64,000 nt of DNA from Dactylosporangium vinaceum (lineage in GTDB: Bacteria; Actinomycetota; Actinomycetes; Mycobacteriales; Micromonosporaceae): positions 6,820,001-6,884,000 of the forward strand of contig NZ_CP061913.1 of the NCBI RefSeq assembly GCF_019904175.1. The letters are read 5' to 3'. The notes below the pieces were generated by a model. The model had not been told where the DNA came from, ran no database searches, and was given only the letters and a program-made list of their open reading frames with translations. A program made the translations under genes and the position numbers. Positions 53,395 to 62,321 of the stretch are shown in pieces. The stretch's first letter is position 1. Each line of letters begins with the position of its first letter.

Positions 53395-54126
53395 GTGTCG
53401 CTCACGCAACTGCTGACCCTGACGGCGGCGTCGGCGGCGGCCTTCGGGCTGTCGCTGCTGTCCGCGGTGGCCGGGTTCGGCGGTGGGGTGTTGCTGCTGC
53501 CCGTGTTCACCGCGCTGTTCGGGCTGCGGGTGGCGGTACCGATGCTGACGCTGACGCAGTTGTCGAGCAACGCGTCACGGGCCTGGCTGAACCGCCGGGA
53601 GCTGCGGTGGCGGCTGATCGGCTGGTTCGCCGCCGGGGCGGTGCCGTTCGCGATCGCCGGCGGTCTGCTGCTGGCCCGGGCCCCGCTCGGTGCGCTGCAG
53701 CGGCTGCTCGGCGGGTTCCTGATCGGCATGGTCGTGTGGCGGCGGCTCAACCCGCAGCCGCGCAAGCCCGCCGACGCCGCGTTCGCCGGGGTCGGGGCCG
53801 CCTCCGGGCTGGGCTCGGCGCTGCTGGGCTCGGTCGGGCCTCTGACGGCCCCGTTCTTCCTCGCCTACGGGCTGACGCGCGCGGCGTACATCGGCACCGA
53901 GGCCGCCGCCGCGCTGACGCTGCACCTGTCGAAGCTTGCCGCGTACGGCGCCGGCGACCTCATCACCGCCCGGGTGCTGCTGTACGGCGCGGCCCTGACG
54001 CCGGCCACGCTGGCCGGGGCGTGGGTGGGCAGGCGGATCGTCGGGCGGATCAGCGACCGCGTCTTCGTCGCGCTCGTCGAGATCGGCCTGGTCGCCGCCG
54101 GGGTCCTGCTCCTGATCGGGCTGTGA
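53395..54126 (+). CDS. TSUP-family (TauE/SafE) membrane transporter
   Basis: A 243-residue membrane protein of about seven to eight helices. It has the TSUP opening motif AVAGFGGGVLLLPVFT at about residues 24-39 and a repeated G-x-G-S-A-L-L-G-S motif in the second half (internal pseudo-repeat). The family exports sulphite, sulphoacetate or related organic acids. GTG start at 53395. No operon partner. Confidence 0.85.
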   Translation: MSLTQLLTLTAASAAAFGLSLLSAVAGFGGGVLLLPVFTALFGLRVAVPMLTLTQLSSNASRAWLNRRELRWRLIGWFAAGAVPFAIAGGLLLARAPLGALQRLLGGFLIGMVVWRRLNPQPRKPADAAFAGVGAASGLGSALLGSVGPLTAPFFLAYGLTRAAYIGTEAAAALTLHLSKLAAYGAGDLITARVLLYGAALTPATLAGAWVGRRIVGRISDRVFVALVEIGLVAAGVLLLIGL

Positions 54127-54165
54127 GCCGGCCGGTCCCGCCCGGCGGAGGGAACACCGCCGTGC

Positions 54166-54715
54166 TCACCGCCCGGCGGTGTGCCGGGCGACGGCGAAGC
54201 GGCTGTCCACGACGAGGTTGCCGGCCGGGTTGAACCAGCCGTAGGTGCTGCCCTGGTGGCGGCGGACAGGACGGGCCCCGAGGTCGGGTAGGCCCCGCCG
54301 GTGTTCACTGTGGACAGCTGCACCAGGGCGGTGGAGCCCACCCATCGGCCAACGGTGAGCGTGTGCGCGGCGTCGGGGGCGACCCAGGCGATGAGCATCC
54401 CGAGCCCCGCGTCGGTGGTGTCGAACACCAGGCCGGGGCCGTAGGCCGACGTCTGCGGCAGGACCGTGCGCATCGACAGGCTCAGCGTGTGGGTGCTCGC
54501 GCAGGCCTCCTGGCTCAGCCGGGCCACGTTGAGGTGGTCGGTGGTGTCGGTCCAGGCCACGTAGAGCTTGCCGGAGGAGTCGGCGGCCAGGGCCGGGGCG
54601 TGCCGGGTGGTGACGCCGGGCCCACGACCGACGCGTGCGCGGGCGCGCCGATGGCGGCGCCGGTCAGGGCGGACAGCAGGACGGAGAGTGCGGCCACAGC
54701 TCGGTGCTTGCTCAT
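54166..54715 (-). pseudogene. Frameshifted secreted protein
   Basis: A broken gene. The N-terminus MSKHRAVAALSVLLSALTGA with AHASVVGP is a signal peptide in one frame. The sequence then continues sensibly in a second frame (GVTTRHAPALAADSSGKLYV), from near 54625 to near 54265. It ends in a third frame (GSTYGWFNPAGNLVVDSRFA) at a TGA at 54166. Two indels are needed to explain this. The body resembles a small beta-propeller or exo-alpha-sialidase-like repeat, but it is too short to classify. A sequencing error could mimic this, although two in one gene is less likely. Confidence 0.65.
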
Positions 54716-55006
54716 CGCGGCTCCAGCGGGGCGAAGAGGGCCAAGGTCTCGGAGCGTGACGCACCCGGGGGCAGCCGTCAAGGTGTCACCGCATCACCTA
54801 GATCGCTTGCATCATACCGTTTTCCGTCGTCGCAGGTTGGCGATCGGTTCGCCTGACGAGTACAAGATGATCACTTGCTGTGTATGTTTCATCGCACTCG
54901 GTGGTGTCCGCGCTGTTCAGTCCCGGGCGGCGCCGCGGCCGGGTGTGAGGGCCGCGGGGTGTGGTCCAGACTGCGCCCGACGTTCCCCCGTGGCCGGGAG
55001 GCTGCC

Positions 55007-57274
55007 ATGGCTCGCTCGCTGCGCCGTCTCGTGATCGCCGCCGTCGCCGGACTGGTGGCCGCGCTGCCCGCACCGCCGCCCGCACTGGCCGCGGGGCCGG
55101 GCGCGGTCGCCGGAAGCCTCGGTGAGGCGGGCGCGCCGGTGGCCGGGGCGACGGTGTCGTTGCTGCTCGACACGTTCCCGGTGAGCCTCGCCACGACCGT
55201 CACCGGCGCCGACGGCACGTTCCGGCTGGAGGGGGTGGCGCCGGGGACGTACCGGCTCAGGTTCAGCCTGCCGGGCGGGCTCGAGCAGTTCTATCCGGGG
55301 CGGACCGACTTCGCCGCCGCCACGAGCATCATTGTCGCCGACGGGCAGACGACGGGAGGGATCGACGACACCGTCATCGCGCACGGATCGCTCGCCGGGC
55401 ACGTCACCACGGCCACCGGCGCGCCGGCCGCCGGCGCGCTCGTCGGGATCGCCCGGCCCGGGTCGGCCGCCGACCTCGCGCGCGTGCTCACCGACGACAG
55501 CGGCGCCTACCGGCTGCCGTACGTGGCCGCCGGGAGCTACCGCGAGTTCGTGAGCGCCGCCGAGCGCGGGGCGCCGCGGCAGTGGGTGCGCGGGCAGAAG
55601 CTGGCGACCCTGGCCGACACCGTGACAGTCGCGGCCGGCCGGAGCACCACCGTCGACGAGGCGCTGCTGCCGCTGGCCACGATCTCGGGCCGGTTCACCG
55701 ACGCCGCCGGGCCCGTCGCGGCGCCGACGATCACCGCGTTCTCGCAGAGCAGCCCGGCCGAGAACGTCGCCACCTCGGCCCGGGCCGACGGGACGTTCCG
55801 GATGTTCGTCTACCCGGGGCGGTACAAGGTGCAGTTCACCGCCCCCGCCGGCCACGGCCTGGACCAGTGGTCGGGCGGCCGGGAGTCCGAGCGCACCGCG
55901 GACGTGCTCACCGTCGCCGCCGGCGCCGACCTGGTCCTGGACGAGCGGCAGCTGCCGAGCGGGACCGTCCGCGGCCGGTTGACCGACGCCGCCGGCCACC
56001 CGGTGCCCGCGGCCGGCGTCACCGTCGCCGACCCGACCCGGGACCGGCAGTTCCGGGCCACCACCGCCGCCGACGGCACCTGGTTCCTGACCGCGTGGAC
56101 CGGCCGCTACCGGGTCGGCTTCAGCACGCAGACCCAGGCGCAGTGGGCGCCCGGGGCACCCGCACCGGCCGGCGCCGCCCCTGTGACGGTCGCCGCCGGC
56201 GCCACGGCGACCGTCGACGACGCGCTCACCGCACCGGGCTCGGTCACCGTCAGCGCCGTCGATGCGCGCACCGGCGCGGCGCTGTCCACCTTCTGCGCCG
56301 AGACGAGCGGGCCCTTCGTGTACCTCCCGCCGGTCTGCACCGATACCGGCACCGTCACGTTCCCCGCCGTCGGCGCCGGCCCGCTCGACGTGAAGGTCAC
56401 CGACGGCAGCCACCTCGACACCACGGTGCCGGCCCGGGTCACGGCCGGCCGCTCCGCCGCCGTCAGGGCCCGGCTGGAAGCCGGCGCGACCATGACGTTC
56501 GCGCTCGTGGACGCGGCCACCGGCGCGCCCGTCGACGGCTGCGTCAACCTGGTGCCGGCGAGCCGCGCGCCCGAGCCGTACGCCGGGACCGCCGGCGACT
56601 GCGGCCACGGCACTGTCACGCTGCACCGGGTCCACGCCGAGCCGTACGCGGTCTTCGCGAGCGCCTCCGACGGCACGCACGGCGCCCAGTGGGTCGGCCC
56701 GCGCGGCGGCGTCGGCTCGCGGGCGGCCGCGCAGACGCTGGCGCCGATCGCCGGCGGCACGACCGCGACCACCGTCCGGTACGACACCGCGCGCACCATC
56801 ACCGGCACGGTCACCGACCGCTCTACCCGCGCCGCGGTGGCCGGCGCATCCGTGAGCACGTATGTGCCGGAGGCGACGACCGACAGCGCCGGCCGCTACA
56901 CGATCGACCGCCTGGGCCCGTACCGGTGGACGCTCACCTTCACGCAGCCGTCCTACGCGGGCCAGGTCTCGGACCGGCCGGGCGTCGCCCTCGACCGGGG
57001 CACCGTCGTGCAAGGACAGATCAGAGGCGATTTCGGGGGTACCCCGCAGACGGCGACCGTCGCGCTCGTCGACGCGCGCACGTTCGAGGTGCTGTCCCAG
57101 GTGGACGCCGCGGCCGACGGCACGTACACGGCGCGCGTGTCGGCACCGGCCCGGGTCCGGGTGACGGTGCTGTACACCCTGCACGCCTGCCCCGGCAGCG
57201 CCGCGAGCCGCGACACGACGGTCTCCGGCCCCACGACCGTGAACCTCACGGTCCCCGAGACCTGCGGCGTCTGA
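55007..57274 (+). CDS. Large secreted protein of carboxypeptidase-regulatory-like repeats
   Basis: A 755-residue exported protein. Residues 1-29 are a signal peptide (RRLVIAAVAGLVAALP). The rest is about seven beta-sandwich modules of the CarboxypepD_reg/SdrD B-like type, shown by repeated G-x-V-T/A-G-A-x-V and Y-R-L/V-x-F patterns (for example GTYRLRFSLPG and GRYRVGFSTQ). It has Cys pairs such as CVNLVPAS and DCGHG. No catalytic motif is visible; it may be a structural or adhesin-like surface protein. The ATG at 55007 follows GGGAGG. The spacer from 54716 to 55006 (291 bp) shows no gene I can support. Confidence 0.78.
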   Translation: MARSLRRLVIAAVAGLVAALPAPPPALAAGPGAVAGSLGEAGAPVAGATVSLLLDTFPVSLATTVTGADGTFRLEGVAPGTYRLRFSLPGGLEQFYPGRTDFAAATSIIVADGQTTGGIDDTVIAHGSLAGHVTTATGAPAAGALVGIARPGSAADLARVLTDDSGAYRLPYVAAGSYREFVSAAERGAPRQWVRGQKLATLADTVTVAAGRSTTVDEALLPLATISGRFTDAAGPVAAPTITAFSQSSPAENVATSARADGTFRMFVYPGRYKVQFTAPAGHGLDQWSGGRESERTADVLTVAAGADLVLDERQLPSGTVRGRLTDAAGHPVPAAGVTVADPTRDRQFRATTAADGTWFLTAWTGRYRVGFSTQTQAQWAPGAPAPAGAAPVTVAAGATATVDDALTAPGSVTVSAVDARTGAALSTFCAETSGPFVYLPPVCTDTGTVTFPAVGAGPLDVKVTDGSHLDTTVPARVTAGRSAAVRARLEAGATMTFALVDAATGAPVDGCVNLVPASRAPEPYAGTAGDCGHGTVTLHRVHAEPYAVFASASDGTHGAQWVGPRGGVGSRAAAQTLAPIAGGTTATTVRYDTARTITGTVTDRSTRAAVAGASVSTYVPEATTDSAGRYTIDRLGPYRWTLTFTQPSYAGQVSDRPGVALDRGTVVQGQIRGDFGGTPQTATVALVDARTFEVLSQVDAAADGTYTARVSAPARVRVTVLYTLHACPGSAASRDTTVSGPTTVNLTVPETCGV

Positions 57275-57308
57275 GCCGCCGCCGGCCAATTCATTCACAT
57301 CTATCACA

Positions 57309-57337
57309 TTGACCGTCGCCTATTTCCTGATTAGCGT
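57309..57337 (+). promoter_or_regulatory. Promoter: TTGACC, 17-bp spacer, TAGCGT
   Basis: TTGACC at 57309-57314 and TAGCGT at 57332-57337 are separated by exactly 17 bp in a local AT-rich stretch. This matches the housekeeping sigma pattern of actinobacteria and lies about 75 bp before the ATG at 57413. Confidence 0.6.
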
Positions 57338-57412
57338 TTGGCGTGCACGGGGGTGCTGCTGAAGGCTGTGTCTCCCCGTGCGCTCCGACCACGGGAGAGG
57401 GGCTCCTTGCGC

Positions 57413-59053
57413 ATGCCATTCGACAAGCCGCGTCCGCGCCGATCCAACCTGGCGTGGCCAGGCCTCGCCGCCTTCGCCGCGATCCTCCTGCTCGCCGCCG
57501 GCACACCGGGCCGCATCGGCGACGTGCGGCTCGCGGCCGCGGTGGACATCACCGACATGCCCGGCACCATCACCGACCAGTGGGGCACGACCACCGGCTC
57601 CGAGAGCGTCGACAAGGTCATCGACAACACGCCGTACCGCAAGTACTTCACGTTCAGCGGCGCCGGCTGGATCCAGTTCGAGGCGGCCACCGCGGCCGTG
57701 GTGACCAGCTACTCCCTCACGTCGGCCAACGACTGGCCGGACCGCGACCCGCGCAGCTGGGTGTTCGAGGCGTCGACCACCGGCACCACGTGGACCGCGC
57801 TCGACACCCGGACCAACCAGACGTTCATCACCGGGTTCCACACGAACACGTACACCTTCAGCAACACCGCCTCGTACCGGTACTACCGGCTGCGCGTGAC
57901 CGCCACCAACGGCTCGACGAACATGCAGCTCGGCGAGTGGAAGATCTTCGGCACCACCACCGCCACGACCCCGGCCCCGGCCGCGCCGAGCGGGTTCACC
58001 GCGACCCCGGGCAGCGACGTCATCCGCCTTACCTGGACCGACAACACCCGCTGGGAGACCGCGTACCGCGTGGAGCGCTCGACCAACGGCACCACCTGGT
58101 CGGCGCTGGCCGTCCTGCCGGGCAGCACCACGCAGTACTTCAACCTGAAGCTGCCGGCGAGCACCCACTACTACTACCGCGTGCGGGCCGAGGGCGTGGC
58201 CGGCAACTCCGCCTGGGTCACCGTCGACAACACCACGACGAGCGCCACCCCGGCCGCCTCGTGGACGGAGACGTGGCACGCCCCCAACGAGGTGCTCACC
58301 CGGTACTACTACGACGCCAACATCGCCGTCTACCGCGACCCGGGCCTGGCCTCGACCGACCTGACGTGGGCGAAGGACTACGCGAAGCAGATCTGGGAGT
58401 ACGTCCAGGCCAACTACGGCGAGCTCAGCGGCCAGCGCCTGTACGAGGTCATGCACGACGGCGCCGGCTCGGGCGGCTTCGCGCTGAGCCAGTTCGACCC
58501 CAACACCCTCTTCCGCGACGTCAACGACATGAGCGGTGACGGCTGGGCCAACACGGACCTCAACGAGGACGTCATCGCCCACGAGATGAACCACGCCGTC
58601 GAGTTCACCGCCTTCGGCGTCAACGGCTCCCCGGCCTACGCCATCTGGCACGACAGCAAGTGGGCCGAGATCTTCCAGTACGACTGCTACCTCGGCACCG
58701 GCCGCACCACCGACGCCACCCGCTGGAAGAACGCGAAGCTCGCGACGTCGGACAACTTCCCGGTCGCCAACACGTTCTGGTTCCGCGACTGGTTCTACCC
58801 GATCTACCAGAACTACGGCGGCAAGCTGGCCCTGAACAAGTTCTTCCAGCTGCTGGCCCAGAACTTCCACAAGTTCGACGGCGTCTACGCCCGCGACCTC
58901 AACTGGGGCGAGTTCGTGCACTTCTGGAGCGGCGCCGCCGGCGTCAACCTGAAGCCGCTGGCCACCACCGCCTTCGGCGGCTGGCCCGCCGACTGGCAGG
59001 CCCAGTTCGTCCAGGCCCAGGCCGACTACCCGGCCGTCACCTACACGCCGTAA
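57413..59053 (+). CDS. Secreted zinc metallopeptidase-like protein with discoidin and fibronectin domains
   Basis: A 546-residue exported protein. A signal segment with one hydrophobic stretch covers residues about 12-36. Residues about 50-182 resemble an F5/8-type C (discoidin/CBM32) domain (WVFEASTTGTTWTALDTRT, then YYRLRVTATNG). Residues about 190-280 are fibronectin-III. Residues about 290-546 are a catalytic-looking domain with the zinc motif HEMNH at about 389-393 and a likely third-ligand Glu in DSKWAEIFQ. The architecture suggests a protease that binds glycans. A clear promoter lies upstream. The ATG at 57413 follows GAGAGGGG. Confidence 0.82.
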   Translation: MPFDKPRPRRSNLAWPGLAAFAAILLLAAGTPGRIGDVRLAAAVDITDMPGTITDQWGTTTGSESVDKVIDNTPYRKYFTFSGAGWIQFEAATAAVVTSYSLTSANDWPDRDPRSWVFEASTTGTTWTALDTRTNQTFITGFHTNTYTFSNTASYRYYRLRVTATNGSTNMQLGEWKIFGTTTATTPAPAAPSGFTATPGSDVIRLTWTDNTRWETAYRVERSTNGTTWSALAVLPGSTTQYFNLKLPASTHYYYRVRAEGVAGNSAWVTVDNTTTSATPAASWTETWHAPNEVLTRYYYDANIAVYRDPGLASTDLTWAKDYAKQIWEYVQANYGELSGQRLYEVMHDGAGSGGFALSQFDPNTLFRDVNDMSGDGWANTDLNEDVIAHEMNHAVEFTAFGVNGSPAYAIWHDSKWAEIFQYDCYLGTGRTTDATRWKNAKLATSDNFPVANTFWFRDWFYPIYQNYGGKLALNKFFQLLAQNFHKFDGVYARDLNWGEFVHFWSGAAGVNLKPLATTAFGGWPADWQAQFVQAQADYPAVTYTP

Positions 59054-59075
59054 CCACCGGACGAGGGCTCCGCGG

Positions 59076-60110
59076 TCAGTCGCGCAGTGCTGCCGTGGCG
59101 AACCCGCGGATGCCCTCGTCCGGCACCACCGCCGCCGCGAAGCCCAGGTCGCGCCGGGCCCGGGCCGGTGAGGCCACCACGTGCCGCACGTCGCCGGCCC
59201 GGAACTGGCCGGTCACGACCGGCTCCGGGCCGGCCATCGCCGCCGCCAGGATGCCGGCCATCGCCCCCACGGTCGTCGGGTGACCGGAGCAGACGTTGTA
59301 CGCCCGGAAGCCCCCGCCCCCGCCCGTGTCCGACACCGCGGCGACGTTGGCGGCGGCGACGTCGGTGACGTGGACGAAGTCGCGGCGCTGGCCGCCGTCC
59401 TCGAAGACGCGCGGCGCCCGGCCGGTCTCGAGGGCCGAGCGGAAGATCGCGGCCACGCCGCTGTACGGGGTGTCGCGGGGCATCCCCGGCCCGTACACGT
59501 TGTGGTATCGCAGCGCCACCGCCGAGCCGCCGCTCGCGCCCGCCCACGCCGCGGCGAGGTGCTCCTGCGCGGCCTTCGTCGCCGCGTACACGCTGCGCGG
59601 CCGCAGGGGCGCGTCCTCGTCGACCTCGCCCGGCTCCAGGACCGCGGCGCAGGTCGGGCAGCGGGCCTCGAAGTGCCCGGCGGCCAGGTCCGCGGCGGTG
59701 CGCTCGGCCGGCGGCACCGCGCCGTGCTCCGGGCAGGTGTAGGCGCCCTCGCCGTACACCACCATCGAGCTGGCCAGCACCAGCCGGCGCGTGCCCGCCC
59801 GGGCCATCCCGGCCAGCAGGACCGCGGTCCCGAGGTCGTTGCTGCCCACGTACTCCGGCAGGTCGGCCAGGTCGACGCCCATCCCGACGACCGCCGCCTG
59901 GTGCACGACCACGTCCACGCCCGCGAGCGCGTCCGCGACCGTCGCCGCGTCGCGCACGTCGCCGCGGCGCACCCCGTCCGGCAGCCGCGTGGCCCGGTGC
60001 GCCATCGGGTGCAGCGAGTCGAGCCCGGTGACGTCGTGCCCGGCCGCGCGCAGCGCGTCGGCGACGTGCCCGCCGATGAACCCGGCCGCGCCGGTGACAA
60101 GAATCCGCAT
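59076..60110 (-). CDS. NAD-dependent sugar epimerase/dehydratase, possibly dTDP-L-rhamnose 4-epimerase-like
   Basis: A 344-residue extended SDR enzyme. The NAD-binding motif is VTGAAGFIGGH (about residues 4-14). The active-site S/Y-x-x-x-K is SVYAATKAAQEH (Tyr at about 158). A Cys insertion with YTCPEHG and RCPTCAAVL (about 128-160) could bind zinc; such an insert is known from dTDP-L-rhamnose 4-epimerase-like proteins. MRILVTG at 60110 is the natural start, the GTG 9 bp upstream being less typical. It is divergent from the glycosyltransferase operon. Confidence 0.85.
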   Translation of the reverse strand: MRILVTGAAGFIGGHVADALRAAGHDVTGLDSLHPMAHRATRLPDGVRRGDVRDAATVADALAGVDVVVHQAAVVGMGVDLADLPEYVGSNDLGTAVLLAGMARAGTRRLVLASSMVVYGEGAYTCPEHGAVPPAERTAADLAAGHFEARCPTCAAVLEPGEVDEDAPLRPRSVYAATKAAQEHLAAAWAGASGGSAVALRYHNVYGPGMPRDTPYSGVAAIFRSALETGRAPRVFEDGGQRRDFVHVTDVAAANVAAVSDTGGGGGFRAYNVCSGHPTTVGAMAGILAAAMAGPEPVVTGQFRAGDVRHVVASPARARRDLGFAAAVVPDEGIRGFATAALRD

Positions 60111-60210
60111 GCCGGTCACGCTATGGCCCGCCGAGCGCCGGGACCGGCCACGTTCGTGGTTCGTAATGGTCTGTCAGCGCCTCGTAAGACCTCTGCGCCG
60201 CATTCGTCCG

Positions 60211-60216
60211 TAGCGT
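60211..60216 (+). promoter_or_regulatory. TAGCGT -10 box, probable leaderless start of the glycosyltransferase operon
   Basis: TAGCGT ends 7 bases before the GTG at 60224, so transcription should begin at the start codon. No strong -35 box is seen. Confidence 0.4.
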
Positions 60217-60223
60217 CCGGACC

Positions 60224-60877
60224 GTGCCCGATGTGATCCTGCCCTGCCTCGACGAGGCCGCCGCCCTGCCGTGGGTGCTGTCCCGGATGCCGCACGGCTA
60301 CCGTGCGATCGTCGCCGACAACGGCTCCGGTGACGGCTCACCCGCGATCGCCGCCGCACTCGGCGCCACCGTTGTGCACGCCACGCCGCGGGGCTTCGGC
60401 GCCGCCGCGCACGCCGGCCTGGCCGCGGCCACCGCCGACGTCGTGTGCTTCATGGACGCCGACGGCTCGTTCGACCCGCGGCAGCTGCCCCGGGTCGCGG
60501 CCCCGATCGTCGCCGGCACCCACGACCTCCTGCTCGGCCGGCGCCGCCCGACCGCCCGGGGCGCCTGGCCGCTGCACGCGCGGACCGGCAACGCGGTGGT
60601 GTCCTGGCGCCTGCGCCGCACGACCGGCATGATCGTGCACGACCTGGGCCCGATGCGGGCCGCGCGCCGCGAGGCGCTGCTGGCCCTGGCGCTTACCGAC
60701 CGCCGCTTCGGCTACCCGCTGGAGATGATGGTCCGGGCCGCCGCGGCCGGCTGGCGCATCGGCGAGGTCGACGTCGACTACGCACCGCGCACGGCCGGCG
60801 GCCGGTCCAAGGTCACCGGCACGGTCCGCGGGACGCTGCGCGCGGTCCGCGACATGAGCCGGGTGCTGGCGTCATGA
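60224..60877 (+). CDS. Family 2 glycosyltransferase (dolichol-phosphate mannosyltransferase-like)
   Basis: A 217-residue GT2 enzyme: VILPCLDEAAALPWVL at the N-terminus, VADNGSGDGS for nucleotide-sugar binding, and MDADGSFDP as the D-x-D metal site (about residue 85). No membrane helix follows, so it acts in the cytosol or at the membrane surface. It is the first gene of a coupled operon. Its TGA overlaps the original ATG of the next gene (ATGA at 60874-60877), where the 84-bp repeats now sit. Confidence 0.87.
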   Translation: MPDVILPCLDEAAALPWVLSRMPHGYRAIVADNGSGDGSPAIAAALGATVVHATPRGFGAAAHAGLAAATADVVCFMDADGSFDPRQLPRVAAPIVAGTHDLLLGRRRPTARGAWPLHARTGNAVVSWRLRRTTGMIVHDLGPMRAARREALLALALTDRRFGYPLEMMVRAAAAGWRIGEVDVDYAPRTAGGRSKVTGTVRGTLRAVRDMSRVLAS

Positions 60878-61038
60878 CCGGTCCGGAGCTTGCGGAGGGG
60901 CCGGTCATCATGGGCGCAGCTCGGCGGTCGTGCGCCCGGAGCGAAGCGGAGGGCGTCATGACCGGTCCGGAGCTTGCGGAGGGGCCGGTCATCATGGGCG
61001 CAGCTCGGCGGTCGTGCGCCCGGAGCGAAGCGGAGGGC
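60871..61038 (+). repeat. Two identical 84-bp start-codon repeats
   Basis: Copies at 60871-60954 and 60955-61038 are identical. Each begins GTCATGACCG, then the core CCGGAGCTTGCGGAGG, then CCGGTCAT (reverse complement of the start context ATGACCGG), a middle section, and the second core CGGAGCGAAGCGGAGG. Being 28 codons long, they keep the frame: starts at 60874, 60958 and 61042 are all in phase. The array reproduces the ATGA junction each time. Confidence 0.92.
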
Positions 61039-61041
61039 GTC

Positions 61042-61680
61042 ATGACCGTGCCCCGCATCCAGCTGCTGCTGCTCGCCAAGGCCCCGCTGCCCGGCCGGGT
61101 CAAGACCCGGCTCTGCCCGCCGTGGACGCTCCAGCAGGCGGCCGACCTCGCCGCGGCGGCGATCGCCGACACCGTGGAGGTCCTCACCGCGGTCCCGGCG
61201 GTCGCCCGCACCCTTGTCGCCGACGGCCCGCTGCCCGCCCCGGCCGGCTGGGCCCGCATCGAGCAGCGCGGCGAGGGGCTGGGCGAGCGGCTCGCCGCCG
61301 CGTTCGCCGACACGGCCCGCCCCGGCGTCGCCACCCTCCTCGTCGGCATGGACACGCCGCAGCTCGGCATCGCCGACGTCATCGCCGCGGCGGCCGCGCT
61401 CACCGGCGCCGATGCGGTGCTCGGGCCGGCGGAGGACGGCGGCTGGTGGACCCTCGCGCTGCGCGACCCGGCGGCCGCGGCGGTGCTCCCGGGCGTCCCG
61501 ATGTCCACGGCTGACACCTTCGCCCGCACGCACGCCGCGCTCACCGCCCGGGGCCTGCGCGTGGTCACCACCGCGACGATGCGCGACGTGGACACGGCGC
61601 CGGACGCCTGCGCGGCCGCCGACGCCCGCCCCGGCACCCGCTTCGCCCGCGCCCTCGCCGCCGTGCGGGCCGCCGCATGA
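61042..61680 (+). CDS. DUF2064/TIGR04282-family glycosyltransferase-like protein
   Basis: A 212-residue protein of the family that resembles nucleotidyl/glycosyl transferases (LLLAKAPLPGRVKTRL at the start, LLVGMDTPQLG and LGPAEDGGWWTLAL in the core). Its partner genes in other actinobacteria are typically GT2 and a methyltransferase, as here. The start is uncertain: ATG 61042 (MTVPRIQ) fits the family. Starts at 60958 and 60874 would add 28 or 56 residues from the repeats, and a GGAGG site precedes both 60958 and 61042. Confidence 0.85.
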   Translation: MTVPRIQLLLLAKAPLPGRVKTRLCPPWTLQQAADLAAAAIADTVEVLTAVPAVARTLVADGPLPAPAGWARIEQRGEGLGERLAAAFADTARPGVATLLVGMDTPQLGIADVIAAAAALTGADAVLGPAEDGGWWTLALRDPAAAAVLPGVPMSTADTFARTHAALTARGLRVVTTATMRDVDTAPDACAAADARPGTRFARALAAVRAAA

Positions 61681-62321
61681 CGGCGCCGGTGGCGGTGTTC
61701 GGGGCCGCCCTGCGCCGGGCCGAGCGCGGGGAGCCGGCCGGCCTGCACCTGCTCGGCCCGGACGGCGTCGCGGTCCGGGCGCTGGACGCGGGCGCCTGGC
61801 ACACCCGGCACCGGCCCGGCGACGGCTCGCTGCTGGCCCGCTGCCCGGACGGCACCGTCGACCTCGGCTGCGGCCCCGGACGTCTCGCCGCCGCCCTGCA
61901 CGCCAGCGGGCGGCGGGTCCTCGGCGTCGACGTCAGCCCGCAGGCCGTCCGCTACGCGCGCCGCCGCGGCGCGCCGGTCCTGCACCGCGACCTGTTCCAC
62001 CCGCTGCCCGGTGAGGGCGCCTGGCCGGGTGCGCTGCTCGCCGACGGCAACATCGGCATCGGCGGCGACCCGGCCCGCCTGCTGCGCCGGTGCCGCCGCC
62101 TCGTCGGCCCGGCCGGGACGGTCCTGGCGGAGGTCGACCCGCCCGGCGCCGGCACCTGGCACGGCCCGGTCGCGCTGGCCGGGCCCGGCCGGGTCAGCGC
62201 ACCGTTCCCCTGGGCGTTCGTCGCCGCCGACGACGTCGCCGCGATCGCCGCCCGCGCCGCGCTGCGGCTCGTCGAGACCTGGACGGAGGCCGGCCGATGG
62301 TTCGTCCGCCTGACCCTCTGA
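61677..62321 (+). CDS. SAM-dependent methyltransferase-like protein
   Basis: A 214-residue protein with the SAM-binding motif VDLGCGPGRL at about 61-70, and LGVDVSPQAVRYAR following. The start ATG overlaps the stop of the previous gene (61677-61680, ATGA). The end overlaps the next gene by 25 bp. The substrate is unknown; the operon context suggests a modified sugar or lipid-linked molecule. Confidence 0.85.
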   Translation: MTAPVAVFGAALRRAERGEPAGLHLLGPDGVAVRALDAGAWHTRHRPGDGSLLARCPDGTVDLGCGPGRLAAALHASGRRVLGVDVSPQAVRYARRRGAPVLHRDLFHPLPGEGAWPGALLADGNIGIGGDPARLLRRCRRLVGPAGTVLAEVDPPGAGTWHGPVALAGPGRVSAPFPWAFVAADDVAAIAARAALRLVETWTEAGRWFVRLTL

